From the NCBI GenBank assembly GCA_023247875.1, contig JAHFFQ010000052.1:1-8822 (forward strand): a stretch of 8,822 nucleotides of DNA, in the 5' to 3' direction. The stretch's first letter is position 1; every line of letters starts with the position of its first letter. Positions 1-7,820 of this stretch are shown in pieces. A program made the translations under genes and the position numbers. Source of the stretch: Candidatus Omnitrophota bacterium. Lineage in GTDB: Bacteria; Omnitrophota; Gorgyraeia; Gygaellales; Profunditerraquicolaceae. The notes beneath the pieces were generated by a model that did not search any database, was not told the origin of the DNA, and saw only the letters and a list, made by a program, of their open reading frames with translations.

Positions 1-695
<695 letters not shown>

Positions 696-699
<4 letters not shown>

Positions 700-2363
700 G
701 CTAACCCGTCGATCATCTTGTTTATCGCCTGGCCCGCGGGAACCATCGGCCAGACATTTTCCTCCGGCTCTATCCGGAAATCAATGAACACTGTATTATC
801 CGTTTTAATTGCTTTTTCAAGGGCCTTACGCACTTCGGATTTCTTGGTTACCAATATCCCGAGGGCCCCGTAACTGGCAGCCAGTTTCACATAATCGGGG
901 CTGGTGATCGGAGTATAGGAGTAGCGCTTTTTATAAAACAACTCCTGCCACTGCCTGACCATCCCCAGAAATCCGTTATTGAATATGAGCACCTTCACAT
1001 TTATCTTATTCGCTACACAAGTGGCCAGCTCCTGGATATTCATTTGTATTGAGCCGTCTCCGGCGATATTAAAAACCTCTTTTTCGGGCCGGCCGACCTT
1101 TGCCCCGATTGCCGCCGGGAACCCGAACCCCATCGTCCCCAGGCCTCCGGATGAAATGAATGTACGCGGGGTCAGATAATTATACCACTGGCAGGCCCAC
1201 ATCTGGCTCTGGCCAACTTCGGTGCAGATCACCGCATCACCCTTAGTTAAATCCCAAAGCTGCTCTAAGATATACTGGGGTTTAAGAAATTTACCTGTAT
1301 GCTTATAGGTTAACGGGTGTTTTTTCTTCCAGGCCTCAACCGTCTTAAGCCAGGCCGAAGTATCCGGTGACTTTTTGATCTGATTGATCAACGGCCCAAG
1401 AATATTTTTCGCATCCCCTACTATCGGGATATCCACCCGGACATTCTTGCTGATAGAAGAAGGATCTATATCGATATGAATTACTTTTGCGTATGGGGCA
1501 AAGGTATCCAGCCGGCCGGTTACCCGGTCATCAAAACGGGCGCCTATGGCGATAATGAGATCTGATTCCATGGTAGCGTGGTTGGCATAGGCAGTTCCGT
1601 GCATACCAAGCATGCCTAAGGATAATTTATGCGTGCCGGGAAAACTACCCAGGCCCATAAAAGTAGTGGTTACCGGAGCCTGGATCTTCTCTGCCAGCTC
1701 CCTTAACAAAATATGCGCCCCTGAACTAATGATCCCTCCACCGGCATAGATGATCGGTTTTTTGGCAGAGGAGATCAATTTCGCGGCTTTCTTGATCTGT
1801 CCGGGGTGGCCTGAATAAGTGGGCTGGTAGCTGCGTATCTCTATTCTTTCCGGCCAGATAAATTCTGTTTCGGCACGCTGCACATCCACGGGAATATCGA
1901 TAAGCACCGGGCCCGGCCTGCCGCTGGATGCGATATAAAAAGCCTCGGCAACGGTCCGCGCCAGATCTCTTACATCCTTCACCAGGAAGTTATGCTTGGT
2001 TATGGGCCGGGTGATCCCGGTAACATCGGCCTCTTGAAAAGCGTCATTGCCGATCAAATGCGTGCCCACCTGGCCGGTTATCGCTACCATAGGAATTGAA
2101 TCCATGTAAGCATTGGCAATCCCGGTTACCAGGTTAGTAGCACCCGGTCCGCTGGTTGCCAGGCATACCCCTACCTTGCCTGTCGCGCGGGAGAATCCAT
2201 CGGCAGCGTGCGCGGCTCCCTGCTCATGGCGGGTCAAAATAAATTTGATATCAAAGTCATAAAGCTGGTCGAAAATAGGCAGAACCTGGCCACCGGGATA
2301 ACCAAAAATTACCTCTGCCCCTGCCCGCTTCAAAGACTCTAATAATATTCTTGCGCCGTTCAT
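696..2363 (-). CDS. ilvB: Acetolactate synthase (acetohydroxyacid synthase) large catalytic subunit
   Basis: This 555-residue thiamine-diphosphate enzyme condenses two pyruvates to acetolactate, or pyruvate with 2-oxobutyrate to acetohydroxybutyrate, the first step to valine, leucine and isoleucine. Visible signs in order are GYPGGQVLPIFDQLY (21-35), the catalytic glutamate in TRHEQGAAHAADGFSR (E47) and SGPGATNLVTGIANA in the N-terminal pyrimidine-binding domain. A central FAD-binding-type domain contains GARFDDRVTGRLDTF. The C-terminal ThDP motif begins with GDG at 435-437 and ends with NN at 462-463. MVRQWQELF (W472) is the region contacted by herbicides in plant enzymes. It starts one base after the ilvD stop. 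A purine-rich AAAGGAGC (2385-2378) lies about 14 bases upstream, longer than optimal. It overlaps ilvN by four bases. The anabolic form is favoured over a catabolic AlsS because a regulatory subunit and ilvD/ilvC adjoin it. Confidence 0.97.
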
Positions 2364-2364
2364 G

Positions 2365-4017
2365 CTAGCTCAAAATCGCTCCTTTATCCGCGGAACTGAC
2401 TAATCTGGAGTAACGGGAAAGATACCCGGTCTTAATCTTCGGGCTGACCGCTTTCCAGTTTTTAAATCTCCTCCCTATCTCCTCTTTGCTCAATTTTACT
2501 TCAATCCTGCGGTTTGGTATATCTATATTTATTGTATCACCATCCCGGATAATTGCAATCACGCCTCCGGCAGAAGCTTCGGGTGAAACATGCCCGATGC
2601 AGGGGCCTTTGGTCCCTCCGGAGAAACGTCCGTCGGTGATCAGGGCAACCGAATCCGCCAACCCTAAACCCACGATCGAGGCGGTAGGAGCGAGCATCTC
2701 GCGCATGCCCGGGCCGCCTGCCGGGCCTTCATAGCGGATGACCACGCAATCGCCTTTCCTGATCTTATTATTCATGATCGCCTGCATTGCTTCTTCTTCG
2801 CGGTTAAACACCCGCGCCCGGCCGGTAAACTTCATCATCTTTGCGCTTACCCCCGACTGTTTGACTACCGCGCCGGATGGTGCGATATTGCCGTAAAGGA
2901 CCGCTATCCCTCCCTGCTTATGATACGCTTTATTGAACGGACGGATAACATCTTCATCAAAGATAACCGCTTTATCGGCGATCTCAAATGTCTTTTGGCC
3001 GTTAACGTTTAAGGTATTGTTCAGTTTGGATTTTAATCTCTTTAATACGGCCGGAATACCTCCGGCGTATTCAACATCCTCCATAAAATGCGTGCCCGCC
3101 GGCTCAATACTTGAAATATGCGGTACGCTCTTGCTTATTTTATCAAAGGTCTTTAAATCCAGGCCAATACCCGCTTCATGGGCGATAGCCATCAGATGCA
3201 AAACCGTGTTGCTTGAGCCGCCTAAAGCCATATCCACCATAATCGCGTTTTCCAGTGATTTTTTGGTGATAATATCGGCCGGCTTTATACCCTTGCGCGC
3301 CAATTCCACGATCCGCTCACCGCTTGCTTCGGCGATCCTGCGTTTCCTGGCTGAACCGGCCAGGGCAGTACCGCAGCCGGGGATAGACATGCCCATGGCT
3401 TCGGTAAGGCAGGCCATCGTATTAGCCGTATATAAACCCTGACATGATCCCTGACCAGGGCAGGCCTCCATCTCTAAGCAGGACAATTCATCGCGCGAGA
3501 TTTCCCCTTTCTTTGCCCGCGCCATACCTTCATATGTATCATGCACAAAAGCCAGTTTTCTCTTATTGAACCTGCCTGAAAGCATCGGCCCCGCAGTCAC
3601 GATAATCGCCGGGATATTTAAACGCGCCACTCCCATAAGCATGCCCGGAGTGATCTTATCGCAATTAGTCAGGCAAATGATCCCGTCTAACTGGTGCGCG
3701 TTGCAGACGGTTTCTATGGTATCGGCAACGATCTCCCGAAGGGCCAGGGGATAACACATTCCCAAATGGCCCATGGCGATCCCGTCGCAGATACCCGGAA
3801 CGCCGAATAAAAAAGGCACCCCCTGTCCGTAACAGACCCCGCGTTCAATGAACCTCTCCAGGTCGCGCATGCCGATATGCCCGGGAATAAGATCGGTAAA
3901 AGAGGTGGCTATTCCGATAAACGGCCGGTCCAGATCCTTCCTGGATAGCCCGGTAGCGTGTAAAAGCGCGCGGTGCGGAACCCTCTCCAAGCCTTTTTTA
4001 ATCTGATCTGAACGCAT
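2365..4017 (-). CDS. ilvD: Dihydroxyacid dehydratase
   Basis: The 550-residue protein dehydrates 2,3-dihydroxy-isovalerate or -methylvalerate to the 2-oxoacid, using an iron-sulfur cluster and Mg2+. Cluster and active-site motifs are [12 protein letters not shown] (C119, K121) and [16 protein letters not shown] (C186, C192). Further conserved blocks are [22 protein letters not shown] (431-438) and DGRFSGG (462-468). Near the N-terminus it reads [15 protein letters not shown], like E. coli IlvD (PGH), where oxygen-stable [2Fe-2S] enzymes carry a cysteine in a TPCN motif. An oxygen-labile [4Fe-4S] cluster is therefore inferred. The length is slightly below the roughly 560-615 range but nothing essential is missing. 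A good site, GAAAGGAAAG, precedes the ATG. The upstream gap to the aldolase gene holds two hairpins. Downstream it nearly abuts ilvB, so the two are certainly co-transcribed. 6-phosphogluconate dehydratase (Edd) is a paralogue, but motifs and context favour IlvD. Confidence 0.96.
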   Translation of the reverse strand: MRSDQIKKGLERVPHRALLHATGLSRKDLDRPFIGIATSFTDLIPGHIGMRDLERFIERGVCYGQGVPFLFGVPGICDGIAMGHLGMCYPLALREIVADTIETVCNAHQLDGIICLTNCDKITPGMLMGVARLNIPAIIVTAGPMLSGRFNKRKLAFVHDTYEGMARAKKGEISRDELSCLEMEACPGQGSCQGLYTANTMACLTEAMGMSIPGCGTALAGSARKRRIAEASGERIVELARKGIKPADIITKKSLENAIMVDMALGGSSNTVLHLMAIAHEAGIGLDLKTFDKISKSVPHISSIEPAGTHFMEDVEYAGGIPAVLKRLKSKLNNTLNVNGQKTFEIADKAVIFDEDVIRPFNKAYHKQGGIAVLYGNIAPSGAVVKQSGVSAKMMKFTGRARVFNREEEAMQAIMNNKIRKGDCVVIRYEGPAGGPGMREMLAPTASIVGLGLADSVALITDGRFSGGTKGPCIGHVSPEASAGGVIAIIRDGDTINIDIPNRRIEVKLSKEEIGRRFKNWKAVSPKIKTGYLSRYSRLVSSADKGAILS

Positions 4018-4035
4018 AATCTTTCCTTTCTACTT

Positions 4036-4062
4036 ATCCTACCTCGCTATGCTCGGTAGGAT
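4036..4062 (-). other. Hairpin in the ilvD leader
   Basis: The arms ATCCTACC (4036-4043) and GGTAGGAT (4055-4062) form a perfect 8-bp inverted repeat with an 11-nt loop. Two further GC pairs can form inside the loop across a 2x2 mismatch. The hairpin ends 18 bases before the ilvD ATG and lies just upstream of its ribosome-binding site. No U-run follows on the minus transcript, so it is probably an mRNA-processing, stability or repeat-derived element rather than a terminator. Its function is unknown. Confidence 0.6.
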
Positions 4063-4063
4063 T

Positions 4064-4098
4064 GCGCCGGACAAAAGCATAAGGTGCTTAGTCGGCGC
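4064..4098 (-). other. Hairpin overlapping the 3' end of the aldolase-like gene
   Basis: GCGCCG-G-AC (4064-4072) pairs with GTCGGCGC (4091-4098), leaving one bulged G. An inner stem AAGCA/TGCTT (4075-4079 with 4085-4089) closes a 5-nt loop. The structure contains the aldolase stop codon (TAA at 4090-4088) and is one base away from the next hairpin, so the two form a tandem pair between the aldolase gene and ilvD. It has no poly-U tail. It may protect the upstream message or separate expression of the glycolytic and ilv modules. Both roles are inferred. Confidence 0.55.
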
Positions 4099-5413
4099 CT
4101 TCGCCGTCATGCACAACACCGGGATGATCATGGCGTTTGCGCGAAATCACTCTCTTTAAAGTAACATATTTATCAATAAGCTGCGCGTTATTCACGGCAT
4201 TCAGCTGCTTGAAAAGAAAATCAAATTTGTTTTCAATCTCCCCGGCGATCGCATCGCGGGTTTCCTGGGACAAACCCATGATCTCTTTCTTGAACTGGCC
4301 TAACGCCTTTTTACGCGTCTTATATAGGAATTGCTCTTCGGTTTCCCCTTCCTTTTTTTCGGAAAGCGCATTGACCTTAAGCCACTCATAGATCTTAGCT
4401 TTTAGATCCGCCGGGAAATGTTTGGAATCAAAAATCATATTCTGGAACTGCGTAGCCAGATGCACTTCGCATGCCTCGCATTCCACGAATTTATGGAATG
4501 CCTCCTCGGGCAGGGTGGATGCGCCATGCTGCACCGCTCCTCCCAGGCCGAACTCTTTACGGCCGATCTCCCCCAAGTTCTTTAAGGTCTCAAAGTCAAG
4601 CTTCACCTGGGCAATGGAACCGTCGGGCAAAACTACTCCACCATGCGATGTCCCGGTCTGGATGGATATCTTGCTTATACCGGTAAGCCCTTTACGCAAG
4701 CGCTTCTTAAAACCTTCCATAAACGCGCGCAGGTCCTCAGGGGTGGAATTCTGATGGCCAACCTCGCCGATCTCCCCTCCCACCGAAATAGTTACCCCTT
4801 TTGGCTGGATGCGGCGGATAAACTGCGTCAGTTTTGCGCATACCTCATAGTTCAAATATTGCTGATCCTTGACCTTCGGTTTGCTTAAATCAACCAGGGT
4901 CGAAGAATCAATATCAATATTGTAAAAACCCGCCTCCACCGCCTCAGTGATCAAAGCCCTCAGGCCGATCATCTCTTTATCCGCGCTCTCCTGGAATTTC
5001 TTCAGGTTAGCCTGAAAATGATCCCCCTGGATAAATACGGGGCCGGCGTAATTCTCTTTGATCGCCGCGGCCAAAACTACGGCGGAATACTCAAAGGGCG
5101 GCTGATTGGTATAGCCCATCTCGGACTTAGCGATCTCAAAGATAAATGCCTTGGAGTTATTCTTCCTGCCCACCCTAAAAATAGCCCTGGCCAGATCATA
5201 GGTCAGGCTGCGCAAGTTTATCGCCGGGACGGTAGAGCCGCTGAATTCATTACGGCCGCGGGCCATATAATAATCATGAATGCTGGAGGGATAAATACCT
5301 TTTTTGTAAGCAATAGCCCGGATCTTGGCGGCTAATTTCTTTTTTTCCGCAACATCATCCGTCAAAATCATATCCATCACCAGCTTGTCAATATTTAAAG
5401 CCTTTCTTCCCAT
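4088..5413 (-). CDS. Class II aldolase-family protein (probable fructose-bisphosphate aldolase; substrate uncertain)
   Basis: This 441-residue TIM-barrel protein of the class II (metal-dependent) aldolase superfamily is longer than typical FbaA (about 285-360). By-eye matches to the E. coli class II active site are GDHFQ (D131 catalytic, H132 metal), GGEIGEVG (E214), GTSHGG (H257 metal) and VQHGAST (H296 metal). NIDIDSS (165-171) matches the MID-S strand. The conserved NID motif after the last histidine is replaced by VHLATQ (317-322). Parts such as FEIAKSEMGYTN (92-103) and the overall length recall the GatZ/KbaZ (tagatose-bisphosphate aldolase subunit) family. About 100 extra C-terminal residues (roughly 335-441) are charged and probably helical. 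The gene follows pfkA, so cleavage of fructose 1,6-bisphosphate is the natural inference. The start is backed by AAAGGAGAAGG (5433-5423). The superfamily is secure and the substrate is not. Confidence 0.8.
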   Translation of the reverse strand: MGRKALNIDKLVMDMILTDDVAEKKKLAAKIRAIAYKKGIYPSSIHDYYMARGRNEFSGSTVPAINLRSLTYDLARAIFRVGRKNNSKAFIFEIAKSEMGYTNQPPFEYSAVVLAAAIKENYAGPVFIQGDHFQANLKKFQESADKEMIGLRALITEAVEAGFYNIDIDSSTLVDLSKPKVKDQQYLNYEVCAKLTQFIRRIQPKGVTISVGGEIGEVGHQNSTPEDLRAFMEGFKKRLRKGLTGISKISIQTGTSHGGVVLPDGSIAQVKLDFETLKNLGEIGRKEFGLGGAVQHGASTLPEEAFHKFVECEACEVHLATQFQNMIFDSKHFPADLKAKIYEWLKVNALSEKKEGETEEQFLYKTRKKALGQFKKEIMGLSQETRDAIAGEIENKFDFLFKQLNAVNNAQLIDKYVTLKRVISRKRHDHPGVVHDGEGAD

Positions 5414-5454
5414 AGCAGCTACCTTCTCCTTTCATTCCAGATTATCCCCGGCAG

Positions 5455-5488
5455 GGGACACTTCTCCGATTGGATCCAGAAACGTCCC
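5455..5488. repeat. Single REP-like hairpin unit between pfkA and the aldolase gene
   Basis: Read on the minus strand the arms are GGGACGTTTCT (5488-5478) and AGAAGTGTCCC (5465-5455), with a 12-nt loop. The two positions that are not Watson-Crick would be G-U wobbles in RNA, so the transcript can form an 11-bp stem. Each arm differs at a single base from the arms of the unit at 176-208 in the ilvN-ilvC gap, and the loop length is almost the same (12 against 11). The loop sequences differ. This marks it as another copy of the same family. Its outer edge overlaps the last base of the pfkA stop codon (TAG, 5490-5488). Confidence 0.75.
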
Positions 5489-6453
5489 TAAGTTAGGGTT
5501 TTGATCAGGTTGCAGAAATTAGTGATCTTCAGTTCTTTTTTCTTGATAGCCGTCTCGAAATCAACCTCTACGATCCTGCCTCCGGCCAAGCCTAAAGCAA
5601 TATCGGTCTTTCCTGCGATCAAAGAATCAACCGCCGCCTTACCCAGGTTTAAAGCTATGTCCCGGCTGAGAGCAGTAGGCCGGCCGCCTCTCTGCACATG
5701 GCCTAAAACCACTGACCGGGTTTCCAGCCCCGTCATATCGGTTATTTTTTCGGCAATATCCGCGGCTTTACCCGCGCCTTCGGCAACCACGATGATCCAG
5801 CTCATCTTCCCGATCAGATTGCCGTGGACTATCTCATGGCAGACCGCCTCAATATCTATCTCTTTCTCCGGGATAAGCACATCCTCGCATCCACCGGCAA
5901 GGGCAACGGTCAAAGCGATAAAACCGGAATCCCTGCCCATTACCTCAACCACAAAAATACGCTCCATACTGGTAGCAGTATCGCGGATCTTATCAATGGC
6001 ATCCAACGCAGTGTTTAACGCGGTGTCAGTACCGATAGTATAATCTATACCGTTTATATCATTATCAATGGAAGCGGCTATACCCACGCAGGGGACCTTA
6101 TATTTTTCGTAGAAATTATGTGCCGCGGCAAAAGAGCCGTTTCCTCCGATAACTACCAGCCCGCCTATATTATATTTCTTGATAGTTGCATGCGCCCGGG
6201 CCTGGCCTTCCTCCGTCTTGAATTCGGTGCAGCGGCCGGTCTTTAAGATCGTCCCTCCCTGGCCGATGATACCGGAAACAGAGCGGTGGCTTAAGAACTT
6301 CAGCTCCTCATTGATCAGCCCCCACCAGCCGCGGAATACACCCATAACTTCCAGGCCCTGGTTGATCCCATAACGCACCACCGAACGGATCGCCGGGTTC
6401 ATCCCCGGGGCATCTCCTCCAGTGGTTAACACCGCAATTCTCTTTATCGCCAT
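5488..6453 (-). CDS. pfkA: 6-phosphofructokinase (PfkA family)
   Basis: The 321-residue protein matches the single-domain bacterial PfkA length (about 320). It phosphorylates fructose 6-phosphate to fructose 1,6-bisphosphate in the cytoplasm. Visible motifs are TTGGDAPGMNPAIR (10-23), TGRCTEF (R74, nucleotide site), SIDNDI (128-133, catalytic base D130), GTDTALNTALDAIDKIRD, VVEVMGR (168-174), AEGAG (E225) and LGHVQRGG (250-257). The Mg/nucleotide loop reads GGNGS (103-107) where ATP enzymes normally have GGDGS, so the aspartate is replaced by N105. The glycine after it, where pyrophosphate enzymes carry aspartate, argues for ATP. Activity with N105 is untested. The purine-rich AGGGAGAGGGTGG precedes the ATG. 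The aldolase-like gene follows downstream. The TAG stop lies at the edge of a REP-like unit. Family identity is secure and kinetics are uncertain. Confidence 0.94.
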   Translation of the reverse strand: MAIKRIAVLTTGGDAPGMNPAIRSVVRYGINQGLEVMGVFRGWWGLINEELKFLSHRSVSGIIGQGGTILKTGRCTEFKTEEGQARAHATIKKYNIGGLVVIGGNGSFAAAHNFYEKYKVPCVGIAASIDNDINGIDYTIGTDTALNTALDAIDKIRDTATSMERIFVVEVMGRDSGFIALTVALAGGCEDVLIPEKEIDIEAVCHEIVHGNLIGKMSWIIVVAEGAGKAADIAEKITDMTGLETRSVVLGHVQRGGRPTALSRDIALNLGKAAVDSLIAGKTDIALGLAGGRIVEVDFETAIKKKELKITNFCNLIKTLT

Positions 6454-6465
6454 ACCACCCTCTCC

Positions 6466-6486
6466 CTACATTCTATATTCTACATT
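6466..6486. repeat. Short AT-rich direct repeat in the ahcY-pfkA gap
   Basis: CTACATT occurs at 6466-6472 and again at 6480-6486, a 14-base period, in the 47-base spacer upstream of pfkA. The string ATTCTATAT at 6470-6478 is also found at 210-218 beside the ilvN-ilvC palindrome. On the minus strand it includes a TATAGA string that could pass for a -10 box, but no convincing -35 accompanies it. It may be low-complexity spacer or the flank of a mobile repeat. Significance is low. Confidence 0.35.
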
Positions 6487-6500
6487 ACTACCTACTATTC

Positions 6501-7757
6501 TTATGTCCCCATCTCCCAGCTTGTCAGGTATTTCTTCTGCTCCGGGGTAAGCACATCTATCCTGATCCCCATGGACTTAAGTTTAAGCCTGGCGATATTC
6601 TTATCAATGTCTTCCGGAACCGTATAAACCTGTTTTTTTAGCCTGCGGTAATTCTTAGCCATATATTCAGCGGAAAAAGCCTGGTTGGCAAAAGACATGT
6701 CCATAACGCTGGCAGGGTGCCCTTCGGCCGCGGCCAGGTTGATCAGCCGGCCTTCCCCCAGGATATAAATCTTACGGCCATTCCTCAATGTATATTCATC
6801 CACAAAATCCCGGGTAGCTCTTTTAGATTTAGCTATTTTTACTAAACCCGGGATATCGATCTCAACATTAAAATGACCGGAGTTAGCTACGATCGCCCCA
6901 TCCTTCATGATCTGAAAATGTTCTTTGCGTATGACATTGATATCTCCGGTTACCGTAATAAAGATATCTCCTTTTGGGGCAGCCTCTTTTATGGTAGAGG
7001 CATAAAATCCGTCCATAGTTGCCTCCAGCGCCCGCAGAGGATCAACCTCAACCACAGTGACTTTGGCCCCCATGCCTTTTGCGCGCATGGCCACCCCTTT
7101 GCCGCACCAGCCATAACCGCTCACCACGACATTGGCTCCGGCGATCAATTTATTGGTGGAGCGGATGACCCCGTCAAGGGTTGACTGGCCTGTGCCGTAA
7201 CGATTGTCAAAAAGATGCTTGGTCATGGCGTCATTGACCGCGATTATAGGATAACGTAATTTTCCTTCCAGGGCCAAAGCGCGCAGACGGATGACCCCGG
7301 TAGTGGTCTCCTCCGTTCCGCCGATAATATTGGCATGAATGCTTGGCGGCCGCTGATGAATGCTGCTTACCAGGTCCGCTCCGTCATCCATGGTAATATC
7401 CGGCTTAACTGCCAGGGCTGCTTTTATGTGCCTGTAATAAGTTTTGGTATCCTCGCCCTTGATGGCAAAGACCCCGACCTTTAACTCCTTCACTAAAGCA
7501 GCAGCTACATCATCCTGAGTGGAAAGCGGATTAGAAGCGCAAATGTACACATCCGCTCCCCCTGATTTCAAAACATCGGCCAGCACCGCGGTCTCGGTAG
7601 TCACATGCAGGCAACAGGCGACCTTTAAACCTTTTAAAGGTTTTTCCTTGCTAAACCTCTCTTTGATCAGACCAAGCACAGGCATGCTCCTGGCCGCCCA
7701 CTCGATCCTTAAGGATCCTCTTTTAGCTAATTTTATATCCTTGATGTCGTAATTCAT
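6501..7757 (-). CDS. ahcY: Adenosylhomocysteinase (S-adenosyl-L-homocysteine hydrolase)
   Basis: This NAD-dependent cytoplasmic enzyme hydrolyses S-adenosylhomocysteine to adenosine and homocysteine, relieving product inhibition of methyltransferases. The chosen start gives 418 residues. Catalytic and substrate residues by comparison with human SAHH are H51 in [10 protein letters not shown]125 in MDDGADL, E150 in EETTTGV, K180 and D184 in [12 protein letters not shown]295 in GHFN and H347 in EGHP. The NAD loop is SGYGWCGKG (213-221). It ends SWEMGT, the short C-terminus of archaeal and Thermotoga-type enzymes, without the KPDHYRY tail of eukaryotic forms. The reading frame stays open to a GTG at 7787, adding [11 protein letters not shown] prefer the ATG at 7757 because AAAGGGTG (7767-7760) sits just before it and the extension is not family-like. 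It follows metK by 63 bases, a sensible methyl-cycle pair. Confidence 0.95.
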   Translation of the reverse strand: MNYDIKDIKLAKRGSLRIEWAARSMPVLGLIKERFSKEKPLKGLKVACCLHVTTETAVLADVLKSGGADVYICASNPLSTQDDVAAALVKELKVGVFAIKGEDTKTYYRHIKAALAVKPDITMDDGADLVSSIHQRPPSIHANIIGGTEETTTGVIRLRALALEGKLRYPIIAVNDAMTKHLFDNRYGTGQSTLDGVIRSTNKLIAGANVVVSGYGWCGKGVAMRAKGMGAKVTVVEVDPLRALEATMDGFYASTIKEAAPKGDIFITVTGDINVIRKEHFQIMKDGAIVANSGHFNVEIDIPGLVKIAKSKRATRDFVDEYTLRNGRKIYILGEGRLINLAAAEGHPASVMDMSFANQAFSAEYMAKNYRRLKKQVYTVPEDIDKNIARLKLKSMGIRIDVLTPEQKKYLTSWEMGT

Positions 7758-7759
7758 TT

Positions 7760-7767
7760 CACCCTTT
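7760..7767 (-). promoter_or_regulatory. Ribosome-binding site that fixes the ahcY start
   Basis: The minus-strand AAAGGGTG lies two bases before the ATG at 7757-7755, with its GGG core about five bases from the start. It supports the ATG over the in-frame GTG at 7787-7785, which would place the 5' end inside the upstream hairpin. Confidence 0.6.
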
Positions 7768-7771
7768 CTCT

Positions 7772-7783
7772 GCGCAGAAGCGC
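7772..7783 (-). other. Small GC hairpin in the ahcY leader
   Basis: GCGC (7772-7775) and GCGC (7780-7783) enclose a 4-nt loop, which reads UUCU on the minus transcript. It lies between the larger metK-ahcY hairpin and the ahcY ribosome-binding site. It is only four base pairs and could be chance. Confidence 0.3.
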
Positions 7784-7786
7784 GCA

Positions 7787-7808
7787 CCGGCCTTTCCGGT
7801 TAGGCCGG
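7787..7808 (-). other. Hairpin in the metK-ahcY gap
   Basis: CCGGCCT (7787-7793) and AGGCCGG (7802-7808) form a perfect 7-bp GC-rich stem with an 8-nt loop. Pairing can extend past a bulged G to CA/TG outside. It lies 12 bases downstream of the metK stop. No U-run follows, so it is not a canonical terminator. The gap is 63 bases, and I could not recognise the conserved core of an SAH or SAM riboswitch in it. A stability or attenuation role is speculative. Confidence 0.5.
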
Positions 7809-7820
7809 GTGTTGCTGAAA

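Noticed and set aside
2933..3442. Plus-strand open frame of 169 codons opposite ilvD
   Set aside because: It is antisense to a highly conserved ilvD region. Its translation has no recognisable domain and low-complexity composition, so it is a shadow of ilvD codon usage.
5445..5458. Small inverted repeat TCCCC/GGGGA in the pfkA-aldolase gap
   Set aside because: It has only five base pairs and competes with the longer 11-bp stem that shares its right arm.
5501..6043. Plus-strand open frame of 180 codons opposite pfkA
   Set aside because: It lies entirely antisense to intact pfkA with catalytic motifs. The serine/isoleucine/alanine-rich translation resembles no family that I know.
6466..6486. 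pfkA promoter with a -10-like TATAGA
   Set aside because: No credible -35 element at proper spacing was seen, and AT-rich spacers give such strings by chance.
7627..7643. Perfect palindrome with 8-bp arms AAACCTTT/AAAGGTTT
   Set aside because: It lies inside ahcY and encodes the ordinary lysine-rich stretch KPLKGLK. It is best explained by coding sequence.
7758..7787. GTG at 7787 as the ahcY start
   Set aside because: The ten extra residues ([10 protein letters not shown]) are not family-like and would begin inside a hairpin, while the ATG at 7757 has its own ribosome-binding site.
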